Shown here one piece after another: positions 16,879 through 25,122 of a DNA stretch of 44,138 bases. How positions within the stretch are numbered: the stretch's first letter is position 1; each line of letters begins with the position of its first letter. The stretch is taken from assembly GCA_944381275.1 (NCBI GenBank), contig CALWKO010000009.1, positions 1-44,138 of the forward strand, in the 5' to 3' direction. The notes under the pieces are model-generated. The model was not told where the DNA came from and did not search any database. It saw nothing but the letters and a program-made list of their open reading frames with translations. The DNA is from an uncultured Clostridia bacterium. GTDB taxonomy: Bacteria; Bacillota; Clostridia; Christensenellales; UBA3700. The position numbers were made by a program, and so were the translations under genes.

Positions 16879-17544
16879 ATGACAAAGAAAAAAGCAATCG
16901 TATCGGCGGCACTTATCGCTCTGCTCTGCGCAGCGGTGATAGTAGGTTCCACCTTTGCACTTTTCGCGGTGAGCCGCTCTTCCGAGATAGCCGTTACCAC
17001 CGGCAGCGTGGATATCTCCGCAACCATGAGCAACCTAACCACGGCAAGTTTAAGCCCCACCGCCGACAATGTGACCAATAACACGGCGGAAAAATTCGCC
17101 ACGGGCGGCACCGCTTCTTTGAATGCGGAAGAAGGCAAGCTCACCCTTACCAATATCGTCCCCGGTGACAGCGCCACCTTCACCCTCGCCGTGCAGAACA
17201 CGGGCAACAACGCCGCCAAAGTGCGCGTGGACGTCGCCAAGACCATAACCACGGGCGAAGAAGGCGCGGCGGATGAACTGCTTGTGACCGTTAAGAAGGA
17301 TGATGCAGACTTCACCACGAATGCATGGACTTGTGGCGCAGATAACGGCGCACTCGTGCTCAACCCCGAAGAAACCCTTACCCTCACCATAACCGTGGCT
17401 TTGGATAAGAACGCCACTCAGCCGATAGGCGAAGACGGCACGGTGAAACAGCTTATCTCCGAGGCGACAATCAAAGTTACCGTATATGCAGGACAGGCGA
17501 ACGCTTCCGATTCCGACTTGAACGGAGCGCTCTCCCTTGACTGA
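16879..17544 (+). CDS. TasA/CalY-like secreted fibre subunit 2
   Basis: A 221-residue SipW-type substrate with signal segment MTKKKAIVSAALIALLCAA followed by VGSTFALFAVS. The mature part is the clearest TasA-family match in the window: TTGSVDISATMSNL early, then LTNIVPGDSATFTLAVQNTGNN, which mirrors the NLKPGD...FENNGS region of TasA. It ends in beta strands (LTLTITVALDKNATQ, then IKVTVYAGQANAS). GGGAGGAG precedes the ATG. Probably the major or a main polymerising subunit, inferred from its compact single-domain size and its family match. Confidence 0.85.
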   Translation: MTKKKAIVSAALIALLCAAVIVGSTFALFAVSRSSEIAVTTGSVDISATMSNLTTASLSPTADNVTNNTAEKFATGGTASLNAEEGKLTLTNIVPGDSATFTLAVQNTGNNAAKVRVDVAKTITTGEEGAADELLVTVKKDDADFTTNAWTCGADNGALVLNPEETLTLTITVALDKNATQPIGEDGTVKQLISEATIKVTVYAGQANASDSDLNGALSLD

Positions 17545-17559
17545 TAGGAGGAAATATAT

Positions 17560-18210
17560 ATGACTCGCACTAAAAAAACAGCTTTGCTCGTTTCCGCTTT
17601 GGCGATCGTGCTGTGTGCGGCGGTGATCGTGGGCGCGACCTATGCCCTCTTCACCGACGGCGAAGAATACGCGATCGGCGTGAATACCGGTAAGATAGAC
17701 GTCTCCGGCACCCTCACCCTCAAATCCGCCTGGTCGGAAGCTCAAACCACCGGAGTTAGGGATGAAGAAACTATCTCCGGCGATTCTGTAACCGTAGCTC
17801 AGGGCGGCACCGTCACCATAGCCGAAGGCAATACCCTTACTTTTGATAAGATGTCCTTGGGCGACGGCGCAAAAGTGAAGCTCACCTTTGCAAACAGCAG
17901 CTCCATAAACATGAAGTATCGCGTGACCCTCTCCGTCAAAAACGAAGGCTCACCCAGCGACTTTTTGAAGAACAACCTCACCGTAAAGGTGGGTAACGGC
18001 GAAGCGCAGACGGCTTTTGGCGCAGATTCCGATACCTTCGTGATCGTGAATTGGACGAGCGTGACCGCTTCTTCCGCAATAGATGAAGTTACCTTTGAAG
18101 TGGCTCTGCCCTGGAGCGCGCTTGAAGCAAGCGAAGCACTTTCCGACGCGCAATCCATTTCCCTTGTAGTAAAGATGGAAGCCGTGCAGAATAACGCTTA
18201 TACAGACTAA
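17560..18210 (+). CDS. TasA-like secreted protein, stand-alone head module
   Basis: A 216-residue SipW-type substrate (LSALAIVLCAAVIVGAT at the end of the signal helix, then YALFTDG). The mature region shares a specific module with the two giant proteins downstream: GKIDVSGTLTLKSAWSE, a VTIAEGNTLTFDKMSLGDGA segment, KYRVTLSVKNEG, FLKNNLTVKVGNG and VALPWSA, closing with MEAVQNNAYTD. It is therefore the free form of the head that the next two proteins fuse to beta-helix domains. It may be a fibre subunit that co-polymerises with those heads (inference). GGAGGAAA precedes the ATG, 15 bases after the previous stop. Confidence 0.8.
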   Translation: MTRTKKTALLVSALAIVLCAAVIVGATYALFTDGEEYAIGVNTGKIDVSGTLTLKSAWSEAQTTGVRDEETISGDSVTVAQGGTVTIAEGNTLTFDKMSLGDGAKVKLTFANSSSINMKYRVTLSVKNEGSPSDFLKNNLTVKVGNGEAQTAFGADSDTFVIVNWTSVTASSAIDEVTFEVALPWSALEASEALSDAQSISLVVKMEAVQNNAYTD

Positions 18211-18216
18211 ACCCGT

Positions 18217-18241
18217 GTGCGGCGCGGACTCTGCGCCGCAC
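18217..18241 (+). terminator. strong stem-loop between short subunits and giant fibre proteins
   Basis: GTGCGGCGC-GGACTCT-GCGCCGCAC is a perfect 9-bp GC-rich stem. It is followed by a second small hairpin GCCGC-GCAA-GCGGC (about 18252-18265). No T-run follows on the plus strand, so it may act as an RNA-stability or partial-termination element that sets the ratio of short subunits to giant proteins. Confidence 0.5.
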
Positions 18242-18323
18242 CAAAAAAAGCGCCGCGCAAGCGGCCCCAAATTTGAAAATAAAGTTTTGCCCTTCCCCCT
18301 AGGAGAGCAAAGAGAGGAATAAA

Positions 18324-20540
18324 ATGACTAAATCAAGCAAGAAAACGGCTATAGCAGCGGCAATCCTCGTCGTGGTGATGTGCGCGGCGATAATTGCGGG
18401 CGCTACGTTCGCGCTGTTTACTTCCACCGTCACAAACGACATCAACGTGAACACCGGTGACATAAAGGTGACCGGCTCGCTCACCTTGGACGAAGCTTGG
18501 TCGCAGAGTGAAGAGGGCGCAAAAACGAATGCGACCGTAAGCGGCAATTCCGCCACCGTACAGCAGGGCGGCACCGTTTCCGTAAACTCCGAAACGGGCG
18601 CGATAACTTTTAACAAGATCTCCTTGGGCGACGGCGCCAAGTTCACCCTTTCCTTGAACATCGTCAACTCCATTAGGGCTAAATACGCCGTGGAATTGCA
18701 AGTTGCAGAGGGGGCGGATTCCACTTTCTTGAAGGACAACTTGAAGGTCGCCTTCGGCGATAGCGAAGCCGCCCTTTCGGAAAACGCCGCCACCGTGAGC
18801 GATTGGAAGGTTTTGGAGATCAACGAGAGCGGCACGCAGGTGGACATCACCTTTACCATATCCCTCCCCTGGACTTCCACGGGCATTGACGCAGAGGGCG
18901 CGCAATCCATCAAATTGCAGCTCGTGACCAAGGCGGTTCAGGCGAACGCTTCCAGCGGCAAGGACTTTGAAACGGGCGACGGCACCGGTTACGACACCAT
19001 CACCGAAGCCATTCAAAACGCAAAGGACGGCGACACGGTGATGATCAATGCAAACAACATCACAATGCCCTCTCTTGAGGAGTTAACCGCTGCCACGGAG
19101 GGAAAGAAGATAACTATATCCGGCAAAGGCAGCGATTCTTCCACGGGAACTAAAATTACCGGCACTTCCAATGTATACGTTCCCGCCAATGTAACGCTCG
19201 AAAATGTTTACTCGCAAAAGATGATTCAAGCCGTTGAAGGCTGCACCTTGCGCAATGTAAAGATGAATAATAAGATAAACATTCGAGCAAATACCGCGGC
19301 GACCAACGCCCTTTCCGATGACGACACAACGAACGCCGTCGTTATCGATAGTTGCACCTTTACTTCTGTAAACCTAAGCGCTAACGGAGTGAGCGCAATA
19401 GTACGCAACTGCACCCTTACGGTTACCGGCTGCCCTGTTTCTGCTTCCAATTCTTCCCGTGTAGTGTTGGAAAATTGCTCTTTTTCTCTTTCCTCGGGCA
19501 GTAAGAATGTAATAGAAGCGTATAGCAACTCCACTGTTGTTGCCAAGGACAGCACTTTTACCCTTTCGTCGAAAATATCGCTCAGCAAGCCCGGCAGCGT
19601 TATCAAATTAAGCGGCGGATCGCAAGGCTTTTTTGAAAACTGCACCATAAACAACATAAACAATCTGAGCGGAAACGGCAACAGCATCTTCGTTACGGAA
19701 GGCGCAGACATCACCATGAATAATTGCACGGTGAACAGCACCCCCGCGGCATTGGCTGTTTATAACGAAAACGAAAATGAAACGCCTACCGCAACCCTCA
19801 CGAATACGAACATGACCGTAACAGGTGAAAATCTACTTGCGGTAACAGTCGGCGTGCATACGAATGAATTCAATGTCAAACCCGAGCAAACCCGCCCCGC
19901 AGGCAGCCCCGGCAAACTTGTTATGGATGGCGGCAGTATTATCGCCACAGGTACGGACGCTTCCGCGATATATGCGTCCAACTCCTCTTATGTGGAGCTG
20001 AATAACGCAACCGTCACTTCCGACAGCTTTGCTTTCAGCACCAACAACGTATACGGCGGCGAAACCGAATTGACGATAACCGGCTCTTCCGCTATCACTT
20101 CCAATAAGGAAGTTGCCCTCTACTTGCCCGCTTTGAAGACCTTTACCATGACGGGCGGCACCGTCAAGGGCGCGGCGGCCATGGACGTGCGCTTGGGCAC
20201 GATTGAAATCACGGGCGGCGAGCTCATCTCCACCGCAACGGATAATAAAGTGCTCCAATATGTGAGCGGCGAAGTTTCCGCAGACGGCGTGAACGGCGGT
20301 AGCAATCCTGACGGTTCTACCGTGATAGTAAACAGCTGCATATACAAGCTGGACGGCGAAATCGTGCCTTTGAACATCACCATAAGCGACGATGTGGCCA
20401 TAACTTCCGCTACAAGGGATGAAATCCACGTTTACGATTGGAATCAATTCGAACAAGACGTGACCACTTCCTTTGGCAATCATGCCGCCGTTAAGTACGA
20501 ACTCAAGAGCGGCACCACTCCCGAACTTGTGGTGGCATAA
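18324..20540 (+). CDS. giant SipW-type protein 1: TasA-like head fused to right-handed beta-helix
   Basis: A 738-residue secreted protein. Residues 1-32 are a SipW-type signal segment (VVMCAAIIAGATFALF), and about 33-212 are the TasA-like head shared with the preceding gene (GDIKVTGSLTLDEAWSQ, ISLGDGAKFTLSL, ISLPWTSTG, KAVQANASS). From about 215 to 700 it is a parallel beta-helix. The entry is pectate-lyase-like (YDTITEAIQNAKDGDTVMI), then about 20-residue coils rich in Asn, Ser, Thr and Gly such as VVIDSCTFTSVNLSANG and VVLENCSFSLSSGS. The end is a cap (VIVNSCIYKLDGE.. to VYDWNQF) that recurs in the next protein. No LPXTG or membrane anchor, so retention on the cell would rely on the head joining a fibre. 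Enzymatic activity is not indicated. Confidence 0.8.
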   Translation: MTKSSKKTAIAAAILVVVMCAAIIAGATFALFTSTVTNDINVNTGDIKVTGSLTLDEAWSQSEEGAKTNATVSGNSATVQQGGTVSVNSETGAITFNKISLGDGAKFTLSLNIVNSIRAKYAVELQVAEGADSTFLKDNLKVAFGDSEAALSENAATVSDWKVLEINESGTQVDITFTISLPWTSTGIDAEGAQSIKLQLVTKAVQANASSGKDFETGDGTGYDTITEAIQNAKDGDTVMINANNITMPSLEELTAATEGKKITISGKGSDSSTGTKITGTSNVYVPANVTLENVYSQKMIQAVEGCTLRNVKMNNKINIRANTAATNALSDDDTTNAVVIDSCTFTSVNLSANGVSAIVRNCTLTVTGCPVSASNSSRVVLENCSFSLSSGSKNVIEAYSNSTVVAKDSTFTLSSKISLSKPGSVIKLSGGSQGFFENCTINNINNLSGNGNSIFVTEGADITMNNCTVNSTPAALAVYNENENETPTATLTNTNMTVTGENLLAVTVGVHTNEFNVKPEQTRPAGSPGKLVMDGGSIIATGTDASAIYASNSSYVELNNATVTSDSFAFSTNNVYGGETELTITGSSAITSNKEVALYLPALKTFTMTGGTVKGAAAMDVRLGTIEITGGELISTATDNKVLQYVSGEVSADGVNGGSNPDGSTVIVNSCIYKLDGEIVPLNITISDDVAITSATRDEIHVYDWNQFEQDVTTSFGNHAAVKYELKSGTTPELVVA

Positions 20541-20569
20541 CAACGAAAAAAGTTTTGAGGTAAATAAAA

Positions 20570-23500
20570 ATGAGTAAGACAAGTCGCAGAAATGCAATAG
20601 TGGTTTCCGTCTTAATAGTCGCCCTGTGCGCGGCTGTTATAGGCGGCGCAACGTTTGCCCTCTATTCTGCCGGCGACACGCACAATATCACCGTAACTTC
20701 GGGCGATATTCAGCTTTCTTCCACCGTGAAGCTCACTTCCGCGTGGACGACGGCGCAGAGCGGAGAGAAGACGGACGCGAATGTAACGGATAACAAGACG
20801 GCTGCCCTCTCCACCGGCGGCAAAGTGAGCGTGGACGAAGGCGGCAACATCACATTCGACAGGATCGCCCTCGGCGACGGCGCAACATTTGAAGTGACCC
20901 TTTCCATGGCGTACACGATAAATATGAAGTACTCCTTGGCGCTTTTGGCGGAAGAATCAGACTCCTTCCTGTGCGATAATTTGCAAATCAAGGTAGGCGA
21001 TAAGACTTCCACCATGCAGGATTCTTATGTGTATATAGTGGATTGGACGGAGTCCGCAATAGACGATAAGGACGTTACCGAAAAATCCGTAACCGTATCC
21101 TTCGACATATCCCTGCCTTGGACGGCACAGGCGAGTGCTCCTAGCAGCGCAAGCTCGATTAAGCTCTCCTTGGTGGCTAGCGGCGTACAGACCAACGCCC
21201 TTACGGGTATATCCAACGCGGGCGGCGGCAATTACGGCACCCTTGAAGACGCCGTTGTGGGCGCAAACGCGGACGACACCATCATCATCGGCGAGGACAT
21301 GGACGAAACCGTTTGGACGGCGGAAGCCGCTGCCGCAGCCGCGGATAAAGACTTGGTGGTGATAGGCTCGAAGAACGCTTCCCTCACAGCAGAAGAAGGC
21401 GCGGTTATCCCCTCGAATGTTACTTTGCGCAATTTGAACGTAAATTCCGCTTTGAATTTGCAATCGGGCGCAAGCCTTGAAGACGTGACCGTTAACGGCA
21501 GCGTTACGGTGAACGGCGCTTCTTCCCGCGCAGCGGTAATGAGCCTTGCGAACGAATCGCAAGTGAGCGGCGGTAAATCCGTCTTCAACGGCGTGACCTT
21601 TAAGGAAGGGCTCGTGCTCAACAACGCAGACGTGACCATAACAAACAGCACGATAGACGATTATAACGGCACCGCCGTATACGTTACGGGCGGCAGCCTC
21701 ACCCTGGGTGACGGCAACTATTTCTCCGCCGTTGGTCCGAACAGCGTTATAGCGGCGTTCGGCGCAACCGTAACCATAACGGGCGGCGAATATGTGGCTG
21801 CCGCGGATATGGCGACCAATACCGGCTTGAACTATCAGGACGGCAAAGCCCTCGCCCTTTACAGCAACTCTTCCGCCACGATAAGCGGCGGCAAGCTGGA
21901 CTCCCGCGCGAACAACCAGACGGTGCAGCTAGGCTCCTTTGATGAGGATAACCCCGAAACGAATACTTCCGCTTCCCTCACCTTTACGGGCGGCGAGATA
22001 ACTTCGTATAACGTGGGCATTGCCATCTTCAATAGCTCTTCCTTCGTTATGGACGGCGGCAGCATTGCCGCGGACGCCTATGCGGTGAGCTCCAACAACC
22101 TTGCGGGAAGCGACATCTTCACGATAGATATAAACGGCGGCAGCATCACTTCTCCCGAAGTCTGCGCGGCGTTCTATTTGCCCGCTCCCGGCACCCTCAC
22201 ATTGGATAATTGCACCGTGACCGCGGGCGCGATCATCGACGCGCTCTTCGGCGATATCACCATAGGAAGCGGCGTAACCCTCAAATCCACCGCAACGAGC
22301 AGCCATTGGGGCGGTTCCAATGTGGGCATGGCGGAAGGCTCCGCAATCATCCTTAATACTTCCAAATATACCGTAAAGCCCGCAGGCACCGCCGGCAGCC
22401 TTACCCTCGCCGTGGCAGACGGCGCGAATATCACCTCCGCAACTGGCAGGATATTCGGCGTTTATAATTGGACAAATGCCGACAAGGAAGACGTTTCCTT
22501 AAACTTCGGCTCCTTTGCAGGCGACAAGGACGCAATCGCCTACTACAACGCGGCAAGCGCAACTTCCGTCACCCGCATGCGCGTTATCCCCGCCGCCGTT
22601 GACGGCAAATACGGCGCCGTCGGATACGCAACCTTGGCGGAGGCAAGCACGGCGGGAGTGACCAAGGCGGAGATAATCTATGACTTGAACGATACGTCCT
22701 CTTCTTCCGTCAACGTGACGATTTGGGAAGGCGTAAACGTGACGGGCGCAAATGTGGGCTCCTTGACCGCCCGCGGCGCCAACACCCTTGAAAATGTGAC
22801 CGCGGCAGAAAATTCCACGCTCGAAAGCTCCTCTGCTACTTATACCGTTGCATACTGCGCTTTTAATAAGGGCGTAACAATCAGCGGCAACGCAAACGTA
22901 ACGGGCGGCGCTTTTGGCAGCACTTATAACTGCCCCGTAAAAGTGGACAACGGCAGCACCGTTACTTTTGATAAAGTGACTATGGCGTTGAGCTCTACTC
23001 CCGCAATTCAGGTGCTGGATTCTTCCAACGTAACCATAACGGGAAGCACTCTTTCCACAATCACGGCGAATGTGCTTACCATAGATAACTCCACGGTTAC
23101 GGTGAGCGGCACTACGATGACGTCCTCATTCACCTATGGCGGCAATTATAACGTTATAACGGTAAAAAACTACGGCGAAGTAAATCTCTCCGGATGCACA
23201 ATTTCCACAACCGCTACCCCCGCTACTGTTGCGGGTGCGGCAATACATGCAAGCACAAGTTCTTCCGTAACCTTGAGCGAAACCTCTGTTACGGCGAAAA
23301 CCTACGGCATTGCCGTTTTTGCAAATTGCAGTGCAACTATAACCGATAGCCAGGTAAACGCCAATCTCGCGCTCTATGTGTACGGCGATAACGCCGAAAT
23401 CGTGGTGGACGGCAGTAACAGCGCTATAACTTCCACCGACCCTTCTTCCGACGGTGTAGCCGTGCAGGCCGGCGCTTACACTAGTATAAGCTCCTACGGC

Positions 23501-24112
23501 GGCGGTTCCTTCACCTTGAAAAACGGCAAGGTTGAAGGCGCAATATTAGCCGCGGGCACCGGTGAAATAACCATAAATGGTGGCAGTGTTCATTCTTCTG
23601 CTTTGGCGGTTTCCAACAACAACACAACAGCCGTCAACACTTCCATCACCATAAACGGCGGTATTATCGAAGCGGACGGCAGCGCAGCCATCTATCTGCC
23701 CGGTCAAGGCTCCTTTACCATGACGGGCGGCAGTGTTACCGGCAACTCCGCAATAGACGCGCGCCTTGGCAGTGTGACCATCACGGGCGGCACGCTTACC
23801 GCAAAATATAACGACGGTACCCCCTTGGGTAAAGGCGACGTGCAATATGTCACCGGCATGGCATTCTCCGACGGCAGCGTTATCGTGGTCAACTCCGGTA
23901 TTTACAAAAATATCGCGGGCGAACTTGTAGACTTGACCGTAACCATCGGCAACGATGTGGTCATGAACAAGACGGCGGATAACGCCGACTATGTGCGCCA
24001 CTACAATTACGGCAAGAACGAGCAGAAAGCCACCGTCACCATGAACGCAAGCTATAATGTAGCTTACTACACCTTGGTAGACGGCACTCCTACACTGCAG
24101 CCGCAAGCCTAA
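20570..24112 (+). CDS. giant SipW-type protein 2: TasA-like head with two tandem beta-helix domains
   Basis: A 1180-residue relative of the preceding protein. The signal segment ends ALCAAVIGGATFALYS, the TasA-like head extends to about residue 215 (ending in VASGVQTNALTG), and two beta-helix domains follow at about 220-680 and 695-1165. Each helix starts with a GYGTL/AVGYATL-type entry and ends with the cap seen in protein 1 (NTSKYTVKPAG..VYNW; NSGIYKNIAGE..HYNYGKNE), so the second helix is an internal duplication. Coils carry repeats such as TITGGEYVAA, TINGGSIT and TMTGGSVTGN, typical of polymorphic surface proteins. No anchor is visible. GAGGT precedes the ATG, 29 bases after the previous stop, and a strong terminator follows. 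The likely role is a large adhesin or fibre-tip protein; the ligand is unknown. Confidence 0.8.
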   Translation: MSKTSRRNAIVVSVLIVALCAAVIGGATFALYSAGDTHNITVTSGDIQLSSTVKLTSAWTTAQSGEKTDANVTDNKTAALSTGGKVSVDEGGNITFDRIALGDGATFEVTLSMAYTINMKYSLALLAEESDSFLCDNLQIKVGDKTSTMQDSYVYIVDWTESAIDDKDVTEKSVTVSFDISLPWTAQASAPSSASSIKLSLVASGVQTNALTGISNAGGGNYGTLEDAVVGANADDTIIIGEDMDETVWTAEAAAAAADKDLVVIGSKNASLTAEEGAVIPSNVTLRNLNVNSALNLQSGASLEDVTVNGSVTVNGASSRAAVMSLANESQVSGGKSVFNGVTFKEGLVLNNADVTITNSTIDDYNGTAVYVTGGSLTLGDGNYFSAVGPNSVIAAFGATVTITGGEYVAAADMATNTGLNYQDGKALALYSNSSATISGGKLDSRANNQTVQLGSFDEDNPETNTSASLTFTGGEITSYNVGIAIFNSSSFVMDGGSIAADAYAVSSNNLAGSDIFTIDINGGSITSPEVCAAFYLPAPGTLTLDNCTVTAGAIIDALFGDITIGSGVTLKSTATSSHWGGSNVGMAEGSAIILNTSKYTVKPAGTAGSLTLAVADGANITSATGRIFGVYNWTNADKEDVSLNFGSFAGDKDAIAYYNAASATSVTRMRVIPAAVDGKYGAVGYATLAEASTAGVTKAEIIYDLNDTSSSSVNVTIWEGVNVTGANVGSLTARGANTLENVTAAENSTLESSSATYTVAYCAFNKGVTISGNANVTGGAFGSTYNCPVKVDNGSTVTFDKVTMALSSTPAIQVLDSSNVTITGSTLSTITANVLTIDNSTVTVSGTTMTSSFTYGGNYNVITVKNYGEVNLSGCTISTTATPATVAGAAIHASTSSSVTLSETSVTAKTYGIAVFANCSATITDSQVNANLALYVYGDNAEIVVDGSNSAITSTDPSSDGVAVQAGAYTSISSYGGGSFTLKNGKVEGAILAAGTGEITINGGSVHSSALAVSNNNTTAVNTSITINGGIIEADGSAAIYLPGQGSFTMTGGSVTGNSAIDARLGSVTITGGTLTAKYNDGTPLGKGDVQYVTGMAFSDGSVIVVNSGIYKNIAGELVDLTVTIGNDVVMNKTADNADYVRHYNYGKNEQKATVTMNASYNVAYYTLVDGTPTLQPQA

Positions 24113-24163
24113 TAACTCAGCCCTTTTAACCCTCGGGAGCAACCCTCCCGATCCCTTCTGACG

Positions 24164-24194
24164 GGGGCGGAACAATCGTTCCGCCCCTAATTTT
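24164..24194 (+). terminator. intrinsic terminator of the fibre locus
   Basis: GGGGCGGAAC-AATC-GTTCCGCCCC is a perfect 10-bp stem followed by TAATTTT. A smaller CGGGAG/CTCCCG hairpin precedes it near 24134-24150. It closes the plus-strand transcript after the second giant protein. Confidence 0.85.
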
Positions 24195-24207
24195 CCCTCT
24201 CTCCAAT

Positions 24208-24230
24208 CGAGGTATACGCCGTATACCTCG
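24208..24230. repeat. 23-bp palindrome
   Basis: CGAGGTATACG-C-CGTATACCTCG, perfect 11-bp arms. It shares CAATCGAGGTA with the next palindrome 147 bp away. Unexplained non-coding stretch between convergent operons. Confidence 0.7.
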
Positions 24231-24354
24231 CGCCGACTCCCGCAATCTGCAAACACGCCCCACCCAATCAAGGGCAAAATTATGTGCTGTACACATATTT
24301 TTATATTACCCACACGGGGAAAATATTTAAATCAAACAAACTGCACACAGCTCA

Positions 24355-24381
24355 ATCGAGGTACGTTTTCCGTACCTCGAT
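24355..24381. repeat. 27-bp palindrome related to the one at 24208
   Basis: ATCGAGGTACG-TTTTC-CGTACCTCGAT, perfect 11-bp arms. With the first copy it forms a pair of related hairpins in the 300-bp gap between the fibre locus and tcdA. Nothing else is seen between 24231 and 24413. Confidence 0.7.
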
Positions 24382-24413
24382 ATCATATAAAAAATTTGTG
24401 GGCTAATTTCCAC

Positions 24414-24468
24414 GATTTTTTCAGGTCGCTATCGCTCGTCATAAATTATGCCGCCCCTCAAAAATCAT
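24414..24468 (-). repeat. solo tail module of the hairpin-array family (fragment C)
   Basis: On the minus strand it starts ATGATTTTTGAGGGGCGGC and ends GCGACCTGAAAAAATC, then GTGGAAATT. This is the module 1 layout of elements A, B and D, including the shared GACGAGCGATAGCGAC interior of A-right. The two arms no longer match well, as if halves from two sub-types were joined. The last nine codons of tcdA lie inside it. It may serve as terminator for the minus operon. Confidence 0.7.
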
Positions 24469-25122
24469 CCTTATGCCTTCCTCCGCAAGTTTTGCCGCAG
24501 CTGCCGCGGGAACATAGGAGATACTTGCGGGGGCGTGGCGGCCGCGCTCTTCTATCACTCCGCCGGAGGGGGGCTCCTTGGAGTAGACCACGGTGAGGGC
24601 GGGGACGCCCTCTTCCTTCAAAAGGCGGCGCATGGCGCGCGCGAGCGGACAGACGGAAGTGGAATAGATGTCCGCAACCTCGAACGAGGCTATCTTTTTA
24701 TTGCCCGTACCCATGCAGGAAAGGACGGGCGCAACGCCTTGGCACGCCTTGATAAGCGCGACTTTCGACGTGACGGTATCTATGCAATCGATGACCAGAT
24801 CGTAAGGGGAAAAATCAAAGGGGGTGGAGGCGGAGTAAAAAAGGTCGAACTCCTCCACGGTTATTTGCGGGTTGATGTCGCGCAGACGAGCGGCGCACAC
24901 GCGCGTTTTCTTCTTCCCTATGGTGGAAGTGAGGGCGATAATTTGCCTGTTTAAGTTGCTCTCGCTCACCGCGTCGCTGTCCACAAGGGCGAGCCTGCCC
25001 ACGCCCGCGCGGGCGAGAAATTCCGCCACGTAGCCGCCCACTCCGCCTATGCCGAAGATGGCAACGCTTGCAAAAGAGAGGGCGTCCGCGCCCTCCCCCA
25101 GCAATAGTTTTGTGCGATTCAC
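24439..25122 (-). CDS. tcdA: tRNA threonylcarbamoyladenosine dehydratase (ThiF/MoeB-like)
   Basis: A 227-residue E1-like ATP-using enzyme, the TcdA/CsdL (YgdL) type, which cyclises t6A in tRNAs to ct6A. The nucleotide-binding glycine motif is FGIGGVGGYVAEFLARAG. The family Asp/Arg motif is LVDSDAVSESNLNRQ, and later marks are LVIDCIDTVTSKVALI and SCMGTGNKK. Length is close to that of TcdA, and there are no rhodanese or ThiS partners, which argues against ThiF or MoeB. It overlaps cysK by four bases (ATGA). The C-terminal residues MIFEGRHNL are encoded within hairpin fragment C, so the natural C-terminus may have been replaced when that element arrived. Confidence 0.85.
   Translation of the reverse strand: MNRTKLLLGEGADALSFASVAIFGIGGVGGYVAEFLARAGVGRLALVDSDAVSESNLNRQIIALTSTIGKKKTRVCAARLRDINPQITVEEFDLFYSASTPFDFSPYDLVIDCIDTVTSKVALIKACQGVAPVLSCMGTGNKKIASFEVADIYSTSVCPLARAMRRLLKEEGVPALTVVYSKEPPSGGVIEERGRHAPASISYVPAAAAAKLAEEGIRMIFEGRHNL

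Noticed and set aside
16153-18210. Lipoprotein signal peptides, because of the shared Cys
   Set aside because: Leu or Met precedes the Cys where a lipobox needs Gly, Ala or Ser, and the hydrophobic segment continues past it. SipW-type processing explains the segment better.
18324-24112. Pectate lyase or other polysaccharide-degrading activity of the beta-helix proteins
   Set aside because: Only the fold is suggested. Catalytic motifs of pectate lyases or hydrolases are not visible, and the low-complexity coils fit a structural or adhesive role better.
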